Below are positions 7,562 to 15,709 of a DNA stretch of 18,879 nucleotides, one piece after another (within the stretch, counting starts at the first letter, position 1; each line of letters opens with the position of its first letter). The notes below the pieces were generated by a model. The model saw only the letters and a program-made list of their open reading frames with translations, was not told the DNA's origin and searched no databases. A program made the position numbers and the translations under genes. The stretch is from positions 1 to 18,879 of the forward strand of contig JAEWIJ010000240.1 in the NCBI GenBank assembly GCA_023387235.1, written 5' to 3'. The DNA is from Pseudomonadota bacterium. Lineage in GTDB: Bacteria > Pseudomonadota > Alphaproteobacteria > Rhizobiales > Hyphomicrobiaceae.

Positions 7562-7866
7562 CTTCACGCAACCTTGCCGGCGCATGGTGTTCGCGACGAT
7601 TGGCGTAGGGATCGGGGCCGCGTCCTGGGCACCGCTAGCATGATGCGCATCCCTGCGTGCCGGCTCGCTCGAGCCATGACTCACTTCCCAAAGTTCTGAC
7701 CGACAGGCCCCGGCTTGACGACGTCCGCAGCGGCGTTTCGCCGAACGGGACCAACGTTGCCAGCAGATTTGCGGGCGCGCTTCGGCCGCGCTTGCACTTG
7801 CAGGTCTTCGTGCGGCTGACGGCAGGCGAATGAAGTTGCTGATCGGATAAAGCAAGGGGCGCATCG

Positions 7867-10800
7867 ATGGCTTCAATCGTTTCTTCTCTGACCGTCAATC
7901 AGATCAAGCTGCTCTCCACGAGCGCGATTGCGGCCCTGACCACGGAAGACATGCAGGCCCTGAGCGCCACTCAGATCAAGGCGCTGAGCTCCGATCAGAT
8001 TGCCGCCATCGAGACCGAAGATCTGCAGGCACTAAGCTCCGATCAGGTAAGCGCCATCACGGCGAAGGCGCTCACGGGCCTTACGATCGAGCAGGTCGAG
8101 GCGCTTGGAACATCGCAGATTTCAGGCCTTTCTTCGGCACAGGTCGCCGCCCTTTACTCGAGCCAGATCGAAGCGCTCAACTCCGAGCAGGTACAGGCCC
8201 TCAACAGCTCGCAGATCGCCGCCCTCGGCTCCGCCGCGCTCGCGAGCATGACGACGGAGGAGCTTGGCACTTTCACCGCGGATGAGGTTGCGGCGATCAA
8301 TGCCAAGGCCATCGCCGGCCTGTCCACGGATCAGATCTCCTCGCTGTCGACCGACATGGTCGCAGCTCTCGGCGTCAAGCAGGTCGCGGCCCTTACAACC
8401 GCCCAGGTCGCCGCCCTCGGCACGGACCAGGTTGCCGCGCTGACCACCGACCAGATCGCCGCCCTTTCAGCCAAGCACCTCGCCGCTCTCTCGACCGATC
8501 AGGTCGCAGCCCTCTCCACGGATCAGGTCGCGGCGCTGAACGCGAAGCAGATCGCGGCGCTGAGCAGCACGCAGGTCGAAGCCTTCTCGTCGGAGCAGGT
8601 GCAGGCCCTGAACAGCACGCAGATCGCCGCGCTCGGCTCCGCGGCGCTCGCCACCATGACGACGGAAGAGCTCGCCACCTTCACCACCGATGAGATCGCC
8701 GCGATCAACATCAAGGCGATCGCGGGCCTGACCACCGAGCAGGTATCGACGCTGAGCACGGGCATGGTCGCGGCTTTGAGCGCGAAGCAGATCGCCGTTC
8801 TCAGCACGTCTCAGATTGCCGCACTCACAACCGACCAGATCGGCGCTCTGACGACCGAGCAGATCGGCGCTCTCTCGGCGAAGCACCTTGCCGCGCTGAC
8901 GACGGATCAGGTCGCCGCGCTCTCCACCGAGCACGTCGAGGCATTGACGGCGAAGCAGGTCATCGCTTTCAGCAGCGCGCAGATCGCGGCCCTGGATTCC
9001 GAGCAGGTCCAGGCCTTGAACAGCTCGCAGATCGCAGCGCTGAGCGCGGCCGCCATCGGCGCCTTGTCGACCGATGAACTCGCCACCTTCACGACCGACG
9101 AGATCGCCGCGATCAACATCAAGGCCATCGCCGGCCTGACGACCGAGCAGCTCGCGTCGCTCGATACGGACATGGTCGCTGCCATCGGCGCCAAGCAGAT
9201 TGCCGTTCTCAGCACGGATCAGATCGCTGCCCTGACGACCGAGCAGGTCGGCGCGCTGACGACCGACCAGATCGGCGCCTTGACGACGAAGCAGGTCGCC
9301 GCGCTCTCGACGGACCAGGTCGCCAATCTCACCACCGATCAGGTCGCAGCCCTGAATGCCAAACAGATCGCGGCGTTCACCAGCACTCAGGTCGACGCGC
9401 TGACGTCCGATCAGGCCCAGGCCCTGAGCAGCTCGCAGATTGCGGCTCTCGGCTCGGCGGCGCTCGCTACCATGACGACGGAAGAGCTCGCCACCTTCAC
9501 GACCGATGAGATCGCGGCGATCAACATCAAGGCCGTCGCCGGCCTCACAACTGATCAGGTCGCCTCGCTGACGACCGACAAGGTGGCCGCACTCGGCGTG
9601 AAGCAGATCGCGGCCATGACGACCGGCCAGATCGCCGCGCTCGACACCGAGCAGATCGCTGCGCTCACGACCGAGCAGATCGGCGCCCTGTCGGCCAAGC
9701 AGCTCGCCGCGCTTACGACGGATCAGATCGGCGCCCTGACCACGGGACAGATCGAGGCGCTGAACGCAAAGCAGATCGGCAGCTTCACCAGCGCACAAAT
9801 CGACGCGCTGGACTCTGACCAGGTGCAGGCTCTCAGCAGCACGCAGATTGCGGCTCTGAGCGCAGCTTCGCTCAGCAGCATGACCACGGCCGAGCTCGAC
9901 ACGTTGACGACCGACGAGATCGCCGCGATCAACATCAAGGCGGTCGCCGGCCTCACCACCGATCAGGTTGCCTCGCTGACAACCGACAAGGTAGCGGCGC
10001 TCGGCGTCAAGCAGATCGCGGCCATGACATCCGGCCAGATCGCCGCGCTCACGACGGACCAGATCGGCGCACTCACCACCGAGCAGATCGGCGCGCTATC
10101 GACCAAGCAGCTCGCCGCGCTCACGACCGATCAGCTCGGCGCGCTCACCACCGATCAGGTCGGAGCTCTGAACGCGAAGCAGATCGTCGCGTTCAGCAGC
10201 ACGCAGATCGAAGCGCTCGACTCCGATCAGGTGCAGGCTTTGGGCAGCACGCAGATCGCAGCACTCAGCGCGGCCGCCCTCGGCACCATGACGAGCGACG
10301 AGCTTGCGACCTTCACGACCGATGAGATCGCCGCGATCAACGTCAGGGCCGTAACGGGTCTCACCACCGACCAGGTCGCCTCGCTGACGACCGACAAGGT
10401 GGCCGCGCTCGGCGCCAAGCAGATCGCAGCCATGACCACCGGCCAGATCGCTGCGCTGACGACGGACCAGATCGGTGCGCTCACCACCGACCAGATCGTC
10501 GCCTTGACGGCGAAGCAGCTCGCGTCTCTGACGACCGATCAGCTCGGCGCGCTCACGACCGATCAGGTCAGCGCGCTGAATGCGAAGCAGATCACGTCGC
10601 TCAGCAGCACGCAGATCGAGGCGCTCGACTCCGATCAGGTGCAGGCCCTGACCAGCTCGCAGATCGCGGCACTCAGCGCGGCAGCGCTCGGCACCATGAC
10701 CACGGACGAGCTCGCGACGCTCACGACCGATGAGCTTGCAGCGATCAATGTGAAGTCCATCACTGGCCTGACCACCGAACAGGTCGCCTCGCTGACGACG

Positions 10801-11706
10801 GACAAGGTCGAGGCTCTCACTGCGAAGCAGGTGGCCGCACTCACCACCGGCCAGATCGCTGCCCTCACCACAGATCAGGTCGGCGCTTTGACGACCAGCC
10901 AGATCGTGGCCCTGACGACGAAGCAGCTCGCCGCGCTCACCACTGACCAGCTCGCAGCCCTCACGACCGATCAGGTTGCGGCGCTCGATGCGAAGCAGAT
11001 CGCGGCCCTGAGCAGCACGCAGATCGGCGCATTCGACTCCGATCAGGTGCAGGCCCTGACCAGCACGCAGATCGCGGCACTCAGCGCAGCCGCGCTCGGC
11101 GCCATGACCACGGATGAGCTCGCAACGTTCGCGACCGACGAAATCGCTGCGATCAACACCAAAGCCATCATCGGCTTGACGACCGACCAGGTTGCCTCGC
11201 TGACGACGGACAAGGTCGCTGCGCTCGATGTGAAGCAGATCGCCGCACTGACGTCGAATCAGATCGGCGCGCTGACCACTGAGCAGGTCGAAGCGCTCTC
11301 GACCGACCAGATCATGGCTCTGACGGCCAAGCAGCTCGCAGCACTGACGACGGACCACGTGAGCGCGCTCTCCACCGATCAGGTCGCGGCGCTCGCTGCG
11401 AAGCAGATCATCGCGCTGAGCAGCACGCAGGTCGAAGCCTTCAGCTCCGATCAGGTGCAAGCCTTGAACAGCACGCAGATCGCAGCGCTCAGCGCGGCCG
11501 CGATCGGCGCCATGGCATCGGACGAGATCGCGACCTTCACGACCGATGAGATCGCAGCGATCAACGTGAACGCTGTCGCCGGGCTCTCGACCGAGGATAT
11601 CGCAGCGCTCAGCACCGATCAGGCCGCCGCCTTCACCACGCCGCAGATCCAGGCCATGAACTCGGCGCAGGTCGAAGCGGTGCTCGCAGCTTACAACTCA
11701 GTCTGA
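7867..11706 (+). CDS. Giant octapeptide-repeat protein, 159 tandem octads in 136-residue higher-order repeats
   Basis: 1279 residues, not recognised as a named family. After MASIVS the chain is 159 consecutive octads with no break in register, ending in a degenerate octad and Val. The octad is [A/G]-[L/F/I/M]-[S/T]-[S/T]-[D/E/A/K]-Q-[I/V]-[A/G]. Seventeen octads form a higher-order unit: equivalent codons fall at 8248, 8656, 9064, 9472, 9880, 10288, 10696, 11104 and 11512, exactly 408 bp apart. Each octad slot keeps its identity (AINxKA in slot 3, AKxL in slot 10, LDSDQVQ near slot 15). There is no Cys or Trp, one Pro, one Arg, and hundreds of Ser/Thr. No Sec signal, membrane helix or sorting motif is seen, so the export route, if any, is unknown. 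The S/T-x-x-E/Q pattern could cap short helices in a solenoid. AGGGG sits seven bases before the ATG. Confidence 0.92.
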   Translation: MASIVSSLTVNQIKLLSTSAIAALTTEDMQALSATQIKALSSDQIAAIETEDLQALSSDQVSAITAKALTGLTIEQVEALGTSQISGLSSAQVAALYSSQIEALNSEQVQALNSSQIAALGSAALASMTTEELGTFTADEVAAINAKAIAGLSTDQISSLSTDMVAALGVKQVAALTTAQVAALGTDQVAALTTDQIAALSAKHLAALSTDQVAALSTDQVAALNAKQIAALSSTQVEAFSSEQVQALNSTQIAALGSAALATMTTEELATFTTDEIAAINIKAIAGLTTEQVSTLSTGMVAALSAKQIAVLSTSQIAALTTDQIGALTTEQIGALSAKHLAALTTDQVAALSTEHVEALTAKQVIAFSSAQIAALDSEQVQALNSSQIAALSAAAIGALSTDELATFTTDEIAAINIKAIAGLTTEQLASLDTDMVAAIGAKQIAVLSTDQIAALTTEQVGALTTDQIGALTTKQVAALSTDQVANLTTDQVAALNAKQIAAFTSTQVDALTSDQAQALSSSQIAALGSAALATMTTEELATFTTDEIAAINIKAVAGLTTDQVASLTTDKVAALGVKQIAAMTTGQIAALDTEQIAALTTEQIGALSAKQLAALTTDQIGALTTGQIEALNAKQIGSFTSAQIDALDSDQVQALSSTQIAALSAASLSSMTTAELDTLTTDEIAAINIKAVAGLTTDQVASLTTDKVAALGVKQIAAMTSGQIAALTTDQIGALTTEQIGALSTKQLAALTTDQLGALTTDQVGALNAKQIVAFSSTQIEALDSDQVQALGSTQIAALSAAALGTMTSDELATFTTDEIAAINVRAVTGLTTDQVASLTTDKVAALGAKQIAAMTTGQIAALTTDQIGALTTDQIVALTAKQLASLTTDQLGALTTDQVSALNAKQITSLSSTQIEALDSDQVQALTSSQIAALSAAALGTMTTDELATLTTDELAAINVKSITGLTTEQVASLTTDKVEALTAKQVAALTTGQIAALTTDQVGALTTSQIVALTTKQLAALTTDQLAALTTDQVAALDAKQIAALSSTQIGAFDSDQVQALTSTQIAALSAAALGAMTTDELATFATDEIAAINTKAIIGLTTDQVASLTTDKVAALDVKQIAALTSNQIGALTTEQVEALSTDQIMALTAKQLAALTTDHVSALSTDQVAALAAKQIIALSSTQVEAFSSDQVQALNSTQIAALSAAAIGAMASDEIATFTTDEIAAINVNAVAGLSTEDIAALSTDQAAAFTTPQIQAMNSAQVEAVLAAYNSV
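7867..11706 (+). repeat. 408-bp tandem higher-order repeat built of 24-bp units
   Basis: The coding sequence is an indel-free tandem array with a 24-bp base period and an exact 408-bp super-period, about 9.4 copies. Copies differ mostly at third codon positions (for example GATGAGATCGCC, GACGAGATCGCC and GATGAGATCGCG in the same slot), so the protein repeat is better preserved than the DNA. Copies beginning near 9472 and 9880 are especially alike over their first half, which suggests recent duplication or gene conversion within the array. Confidence 0.93.
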
Positions 11707-11712
11707 TGATCG

Positions 11713-11736
11713 GCGGCGCGGCTTCGGCCGCGCCGC
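11713..11736 (+). terminator. Very stable UUCG-loop hairpin after the repeat-protein gene
   Basis: GCGGCGCGGC (11713-11722) and GCCGCGCCGC (11727-11736) form a perfect 10-bp all-GC stem closed by a C(UUCG)G tetraloop, six bases after the repeat-protein stop. No U-tract follows (AATCCGTCTTGCC), so it may be a 3'-end stabiliser or an attenuator rather than a full terminator. It would let the repeat protein be expressed above the downstream glycosyltransferase. Confidence 0.6.
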
Positions 11737-11785
11737 AATCCGTCTTGCCTGCAACGTCACAAGCCCGACGCAAGCCCATCCTGAT

Positions 11786-11808
11786 AGCCAGATCGTGACT
11801 TACTGGCT
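11786..11808 (+). other. Small inverted repeat upstream of the O-glycosyltransferase
   Basis: AGCCAG (11786-11791) and CTGGCT (11803-11808) flank an 11-base spacer, 46 bp before the GTG start. It might be an operator half-site pair, but six-base arms can occur by chance. Confidence 0.2.
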
Positions 11809-11853
11809 GTCATTGCGCCCTTCTCCGCAAGGTCGCTTCGCTGCGGGGCGCTC

Positions 11854-13908
11854 GTGACCATCAACAAGGCCATTGCTTCGGACCCGACCTCGCCTCTCGC
11901 CGGCATCCTGGAGCGGGCCCGCCGTCAGCAGCTGTCCCTCGGCGAGCTGGTGCAGATCGCCGAGCAGCTCAACGGGGCCGGGCTTTATGCCCTTGTCGCG
12001 GATCTCTACAAGACCTGGATTGCCTTCAACGACGGCAATCCGCTCCTCTATCTCGCCTGCTTCAATCATTCGGTCGCCGCGAAGCAGATCGGCGACGCCG
12101 CGGGCTCGATCCAGGCGCTGCGCCACTGCCTCAAGCTCAATCCGCAGTTCGGCCCCGCGCACATCAATCTCGGTCGCGCCTTCGAGGAGAGCGGCCTCTC
12201 GCATGAGGCCGTCCAGCAATGGCGCAGCTTCGTGGATGTGAGCAGCGCCATCACGGCCGACAAGCTCGATCACCGTCTCATCTGCCTTCAGCAGATGGGG
12301 CGTGTCCTCGAAGGCGCGAGCTTGCTCGAGGAAGCGGAGGCCGCCCTCTGGCAAGCCATCGAGCTGCAGCCTGACAAGCTCGAAGCCGGCCAGCACTGGA
12401 CGTCGTTGCGCCAGCGCCAGTGCAAATGGCCTGTTCTGGTCGACAGCGCCCACGTCTCGTCCCGCCAGATGCTGGATGCGATGTCATCGATGGCACTTGC
12501 CTGCTTCACCGACGATCCGCTCTTCCAGCTTGCGAAAGCCTATCGCTACAGCAAGTCGGCCGTCGGGCGCGCCGAACCGGGGCGCATTGCCCGCCAGACG
12601 CCCCGACAGAAGACGGGAACCGGCCAGCGCCTGCGTGTCGGCTATGTATCCTCGGATCTTCGCGAGCACGCCGTCGGCTTCGCGCTCTGCGAGGCGCTCG
12701 AGCTTCACGACAAGAGCAGTGTCGAAGTCTTCGCCTACTATTGCGGCGAGCCGCGCAAGAACGACGCGACGCATGAACGCATCAAGAAGGCCGTCGATTG
12801 CTGGCGCGACGTCGCCGCTCTCGGCGATGCCGATGCAGCCGCGCAGATCGTTGCCGACGAGATCGATATCCTCATCGACCTCAACGGCTACACCAAACAG
12901 GCCAGAACCAGGATCTTCGCGTACCGGCCGGCGCCCGTCATCGTGAATTACTGCGGCTTTCCGGGCTCCACCGGCAGCCCGTTCCATCAGTATCTCATCG
13001 CGGACGAGCGGATCATCCCGCCCGGACACGAGATCTACTATTCCGAAAGAGTGCTCCGCCTCCCCTGCTATCTTCCCTGCGACCGCAAGCAGCAGATACC
13101 GCCGAAGCCCACCCGCGCCGACGCCGGCCTTCCCGAGGACGCCTTCGTCTATGCCTGCCTCAATGGCATGCAGAAGATCACGGCAAGCGGCTTCGCGCGC
13201 TTCATGGCGATCCTTTCGGCCACACCCGGCAGCGTGCTCTGGCTGCGCACGGGTCACGAGGGCGCCAACCAGCGTCTGCGCGAGATGGCGACCAAAAGCG
13301 GCGTCGCGCCCGAACGCCTCATCTTCGCACCATCGATTGCGGGACACGGCAATCACATTGCGCGCCTGGACCTCGCCGATCTCTTCCTCGACACCTTCCC
13401 TTACGGCGCTCACGCGACGGCGACCGATGCCCTCACTGCGGGCTTGCCTGTCCTGACGTTTGCCGGAAACAGCTTCGCGACACGCGTCTGCGCGAGCATT
13501 GTCGCGGCAGCCGGCGCCCCCGAGCTGATCTGCAGCAATCCTGATGACTACACGCGCCGGGCCATCGCCTTTGCGCAGGATCGCGCAGCCCTCGCGGCCG
13601 TGCGCGCGTCGCTCGCGGAGCAGCGCGATACCTGCGCCTTGTACGACACGCCGGCCTTCGTTCGCCGCCTCGAAGAATTGCTCTGGCACATGCAGGGCGA
13701 AGCCGAACGCGGCGAGACTCCCGTGCCGGACCTGCGCAATCTCGACACCTACTACGAGATCGGCGCCGACATCGTGCTGGAGAACATCGAGTTTGCGAGC
13801 GAGCGCGACTACCGCCGGCGCTATCTCGAGAAACTCGTCGAGTGGAACGACTACGCGCCGCTCGAGCGCGACTGCCGCCTCTGGAGCAAGGCGGCGCCGC
13901 AAGGTTAA
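11854..13908 (+). CDS. SPINDLY-type protein O-glycosyltransferase (TPR + GT41 O-GlcNAc transferase)
   Basis: 684 residues from a GTG start with GGGG five bases ahead. About residues 30-185 are a helical TPR-like region (SIQALRHCLKLNPQFGPAHINLGRAFEESG is a clear TPR), which in this family grips protein substrates. The GT41 catalytic core starts at 260 with RVGYVSSDLREHAVG (His272 matches the conserved His), then IDLNGYTKQARTRIFAYRPAPV (341-362) and YCGFPGSTG (366-374). KITASGF (441-447) places Lys441 where human OGT has Lys842, which contacts the UDP-sugar. LADLFLDTFPYGAHATATDAL (507-527) is the family signature. Such enzymes add GlcNAc or another sugar to Ser/Thr in the cytoplasm. It follows the Ser/Thr-rich octad protein by 147 bp in the same direction, making that protein the obvious candidate substrate. 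A fucosyl-type activity, as in plant SPY, cannot be excluded. Confidence 0.93.
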   Translation: MTINKAIASDPTSPLAGILERARRQQLSLGELVQIAEQLNGAGLYALVADLYKTWIAFNDGNPLLYLACFNHSVAAKQIGDAAGSIQALRHCLKLNPQFGPAHINLGRAFEESGLSHEAVQQWRSFVDVSSAITADKLDHRLICLQQMGRVLEGASLLEEAEAALWQAIELQPDKLEAGQHWTSLRQRQCKWPVLVDSAHVSSRQMLDAMSSMALACFTDDPLFQLAKAYRYSKSAVGRAEPGRIARQTPRQKTGTGQRLRVGYVSSDLREHAVGFALCEALELHDKSSVEVFAYYCGEPRKNDATHERIKKAVDCWRDVAALGDADAAAQIVADEIDILIDLNGYTKQARTRIFAYRPAPVIVNYCGFPGSTGSPFHQYLIADERIIPPGHEIYYSERVLRLPCYLPCDRKQQIPPKPTRADAGLPEDAFVYACLNGMQKITASGFARFMAILSATPGSVLWLRTGHEGANQRLREMATKSGVAPERLIFAPSIAGHGNHIARLDLADLFLDTFPYGAHATATDALTAGLPVLTFAGNSFATRVCASIVAAAGAPELICSNPDDYTRRAIAFAQDRAALAAVRASLAEQRDTCALYDTPAFVRRLEELLWHMQGEAERGETPVPDLRNLDTYYEIGADIVLENIEFASERDYRRRYLEKLVEWNDYAPLERDCRLWSKAAPQG

Positions 13909-14110
13909 TTCCTCTTTCCGCTCAGCCTGAGCTGGACCGCGGCAACCCCCGCCTCGCCGCAAGCGATCGCATCTTCGCCTTTATCGCAGCCAATCATCCC
14001 GATCGCGCAACCGCGCGAGTTGGCTTGGCGTTCCGTCTTTTCGTCGCGGTTACGTGACTTGACTTGCGCGGGGGCAGCAATCTTCCTGGTTATCACGCGA
14101 GCGTCATTTT

Positions 14111-14117
14111 GGGAGGT
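14111..14117 (+). promoter_or_regulatory. Ribosome binding site fixing the TTG start of the polyketide synthase
   Basis: GGGAGGT lies six bases before TTG at 14124. A further upstream in-frame TTG at 14064 has no comparable site and would add 20 residues unlike the family's N-terminus, so 14124 is preferred. Confidence 0.7.
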
Positions 14118-14123
14118 TCGACC

Positions 14124-15182
14124 TTGCCTGAAGCCGAAGCCCGATTGTGCTCGATCGCGACTGCCGTACCCGAGCACGTCGTCACGCAGACGGAAGCCGC
14201 CGAGCGCACACGACGCGCGTTCGGCCTGCGCATGCCTGAGTTCGAGCGCATCGCGCCCGTATTCGAGAACGCCGGCATCGCGGTGCGCCATGCCGTGCGG
14301 CCAGGCGCGTGGTACGAGCAAGACCGCTCATGGACCGAGCGCACCGACGTCTATCTTTCCGAAGCCACGCAGCTCTTCGTAAGTTCAGCACGCCTCGCGC
14401 TGGAGCGGGCCGGTCTTTCAGGCGAGGACATCGATTGCGTGGTCACCGTCTCCTCGACGGGCATCGCAACACCGAGCCTGGAGACGCGCGCCGCTGCCGC
14501 ACTGAACCTGCGTCCTGACATCGCGCGCGTACCCGTATTCGGCTTGGGCTGCGCCGGCGGCGTCACCGGCCTTTCGATCGCCGCGCGTCTGGCGGAAGCG
14601 CGGCCCGGCACGAACGTGCTGCTCGTCGCCGTCGAGTTGTGCTCGCTCGCCGTCCGGCTCGACAAGCTGACCAAGGCCAACATCGTTGCGCTGGCGCTGT
14701 TCGGCGATGGCGCTGCCGCTGCCGTCATCAGGACCGACGTGCCCGGTCACGCGCACATCACTGCCGCCGACGAGCACACATGGCCCGACACGCTCGATAT
14801 CATGGGCTGGGATGTAGACCCGCAGGGCTTCGGCGTCATTTTCGATCGCTCCATTCCGCCCTTCGCGATGGAGCACCTGTCGCCTGCCGTCGACGCGATG
14901 CTTCGCCGCCAGGATCTCACGCAGAACAGCATCGATCGTTTCATCTGCCATCCGGGCGGCGCCAAGATCGTCGAGGCGATCGAAACAGGGCTATGCCTGA
15001 AGGCCGGCATTCTCGATCACGAGCGCGCCATCCTCGCGCGCTTCGGGAACATGTCGGCGCCGACGGCGCTCTTCGTTCTCGAGCGTGCGCTGGCGGAGGA
15101 ATTGCCGCCGCGCTCCATGCTGATGGCACTCGGCCCTGGCTTCACGCTGAGCACGCTGACGCTTGCGCGGAGCACCCGATGA
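14124..15182 (+). CDS. Type III polyketide synthase (chalcone/stilbene synthase family, alkylpyrone or alkylresorcinol type)
   Basis: 352 residues, the typical length. The Cys-His-Asn catalytic triad is complete: Cys143 in FGLGCAGGVTGL, His276 in RFICHPGGAK, and Asn309 in RFGNMSAPTAL. The family GPG loop is ALGPGFT at 335-341. The N-terminal half has the thiolase-like segment DCVVTVSSTGIATPSLE. These cytoplasmic homodimers extend an acyl-CoA with malonyl-CoA and cyclise the chain. The next gene overlaps by four bases and encodes an ICMT-like methyltransferase, the same pair as Bacillus subtilis bpsA-bpsB, whose products are alkylpyrones and their methyl ethers. A long-chain pyrone or resorcinol lipid is therefore the best guess. 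About 215 bp without a gene separate it from the glycosyltransferase gene, so it probably has its own promoter, which was not identified. Confidence 0.93.
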   Translation: MPEAEARLCSIATAVPEHVVTQTEAAERTRRAFGLRMPEFERIAPVFENAGIAVRHAVRPGAWYEQDRSWTERTDVYLSEATQLFVSSARLALERAGLSGEDIDCVVTVSSTGIATPSLETRAAAALNLRPDIARVPVFGLGCAGGVTGLSIAARLAEARPGTNVLLVAVELCSLAVRLDKLTKANIVALALFGDGAAAAVIRTDVPGHAHITAADEHTWPDTLDIMGWDVDPQGFGVIFDRSIPPFAMEHLSPAVDAMLRRQDLTQNSIDRFICHPGGAKIVEAIETGLCLKAGILDHERAILARFGNMSAPTALFVLERALAEELPPRSMLMALGPGFTLSTLTLARSTR

Positions 15183-15697
15183 ATTTCGCTGGGCTCGATC
15201 TCGATGTCGTCGCGGTAACGGTGCTCGTGCTCGTGACTGCGCAGCGGCTTGGTGAGCTGGTCTACGCGCGCCGCAACGAAGCGCGGCTCAAGGAGGCCGG
15301 CGCCATCGAGCATGGTGCATCCCACTATCTGCTGATCGTCGCGCTGCACGCCGCATGGCTCGCCGGGCTCTGGATCCTGGCGAGCGGCACGCGGCCGCAC
15401 TACGGCTGGCTCCTCGCGTTCGTCCTTCTGCAGTGCGCCCGTCTCTGGGTTCTGCATACGCTCGGCCCGCGATGGACAACACGCGTCTTCGTGCTGCCCG
15501 GCAAGGCACCGATCCGCAGCGGACCCTACCGCTTTCTTTCTCATCCAAACTACGCCGTCGTCGCCGCAGAGATTTTCGTGCTGCCCATGGCCTTCGGCCT
15601 TCTCGGCTATGCCCTGGTCTTCTCCGCCCTCAATGCCCTCGTCCTCGCGGTGCGCATCCGCGTCGAGGGCACAGCGCTGCGCGGCTCCGGCGCGTAG
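15179..15697 (+). CDS. Isoprenylcysteine carboxyl methyltransferase-like membrane enzyme (YpbQ/BpsB type)
   Basis: 172 residues with about four or five membrane helices (for example 9-20, 50-69, 76-92 and 126-160). The SAM-binding region carries the ICMT-family motif GPYRFLSHPNYAVVAAEI (115-132), where family members have G-P-Y-R-x-x-x-H-P-x-Y. The C-terminus (AVRIRVEGTALRG) is shortened relative to many relatives, which often have an R-x-E-E near the end; here only one Glu remains in R-V-E-G. The ATG overlaps the polyketide synthase stop as ATGA, so translation is coupled. By analogy with Bacillus BpsB it should O-methylate the pyrone or resorcinol made by the upstream synthase at the inner membrane. 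The substrate is inferred from pairing alone. Confidence 0.88.
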   Translation: MNFAGLDLDVVAVTVLVLVTAQRLGELVYARRNEARLKEAGAIEHGASHYLLIVALHAAWLAGLWILASGTRPHYGWLLAFVLLQCARLWVLHTLGPRWTTRVFVLPGKAPIRSGPYRFLSHPNYAVVAAEIFVLPMAFGLLGYALVFSALNALVLAVRIRVEGTALRGSGA

Positions 15698-15709
15698 CCG
15701 GCCTCACGA

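Larger units (their letters stand above)
7122..7866. other. Long region without a convincing gene, upstream of the repeat-protein gene
   Basis: About 745 bp between the divergent TetR promoter and the repeat-protein start. The open frames here (up to 193 codons on the minus strand) are Arg/Ser-rich, have no recognisable motif or good ribosome site and overlap one another, so none is called. What can be seen is an AT-rich island at 7476-7508 with a CtrA-type box, a short hairpin at 7538-7561 and the AGGGG ribosome site at 7855-7859. No tRNA, insertion sequence or CRISPR is visible. It may be a long regulatory leader or eroded sequence. Confidence 0.6.

Noticed and set aside
7295..7876. Minus-strand open frame of 193 codons in the gap before the repeat gene
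   Set aside because: No domain, no ribosome site, biased Ser/Arg/Ala composition, and it would start inside the repeat gene.
8467..9798. Antisense open frame of 443 codons within the octad array, and a similar one at 10096-11460
   Set aside because: Their regular LLGRQxADLxGxER-like pattern is simply the reverse complement of the 24-bp repeat; both lack a start context and end without reason.
7867..11706. CRISPR-like array or RTX/ice-nucleation protein
   Set aside because: The repeats are continuous coding octads without spacers; the nonapeptide GGxGxDxUx of RTX proteins and the AGYGSTxTA unit of ice-nucleation proteins are absent.
13920..13932. Palindrome GCTCAG-C-CTGAGC after the O-glycosyltransferase stop as a terminator
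   Set aside because: A one-base loop cannot form a normal hairpin and there is no U-tract.
12484..13962. Minus-strand open frame of 492 codons opposite the O-glycosyltransferase
   Set aside because: Shadow of the well-supported GT41 frame; no family resemblance.
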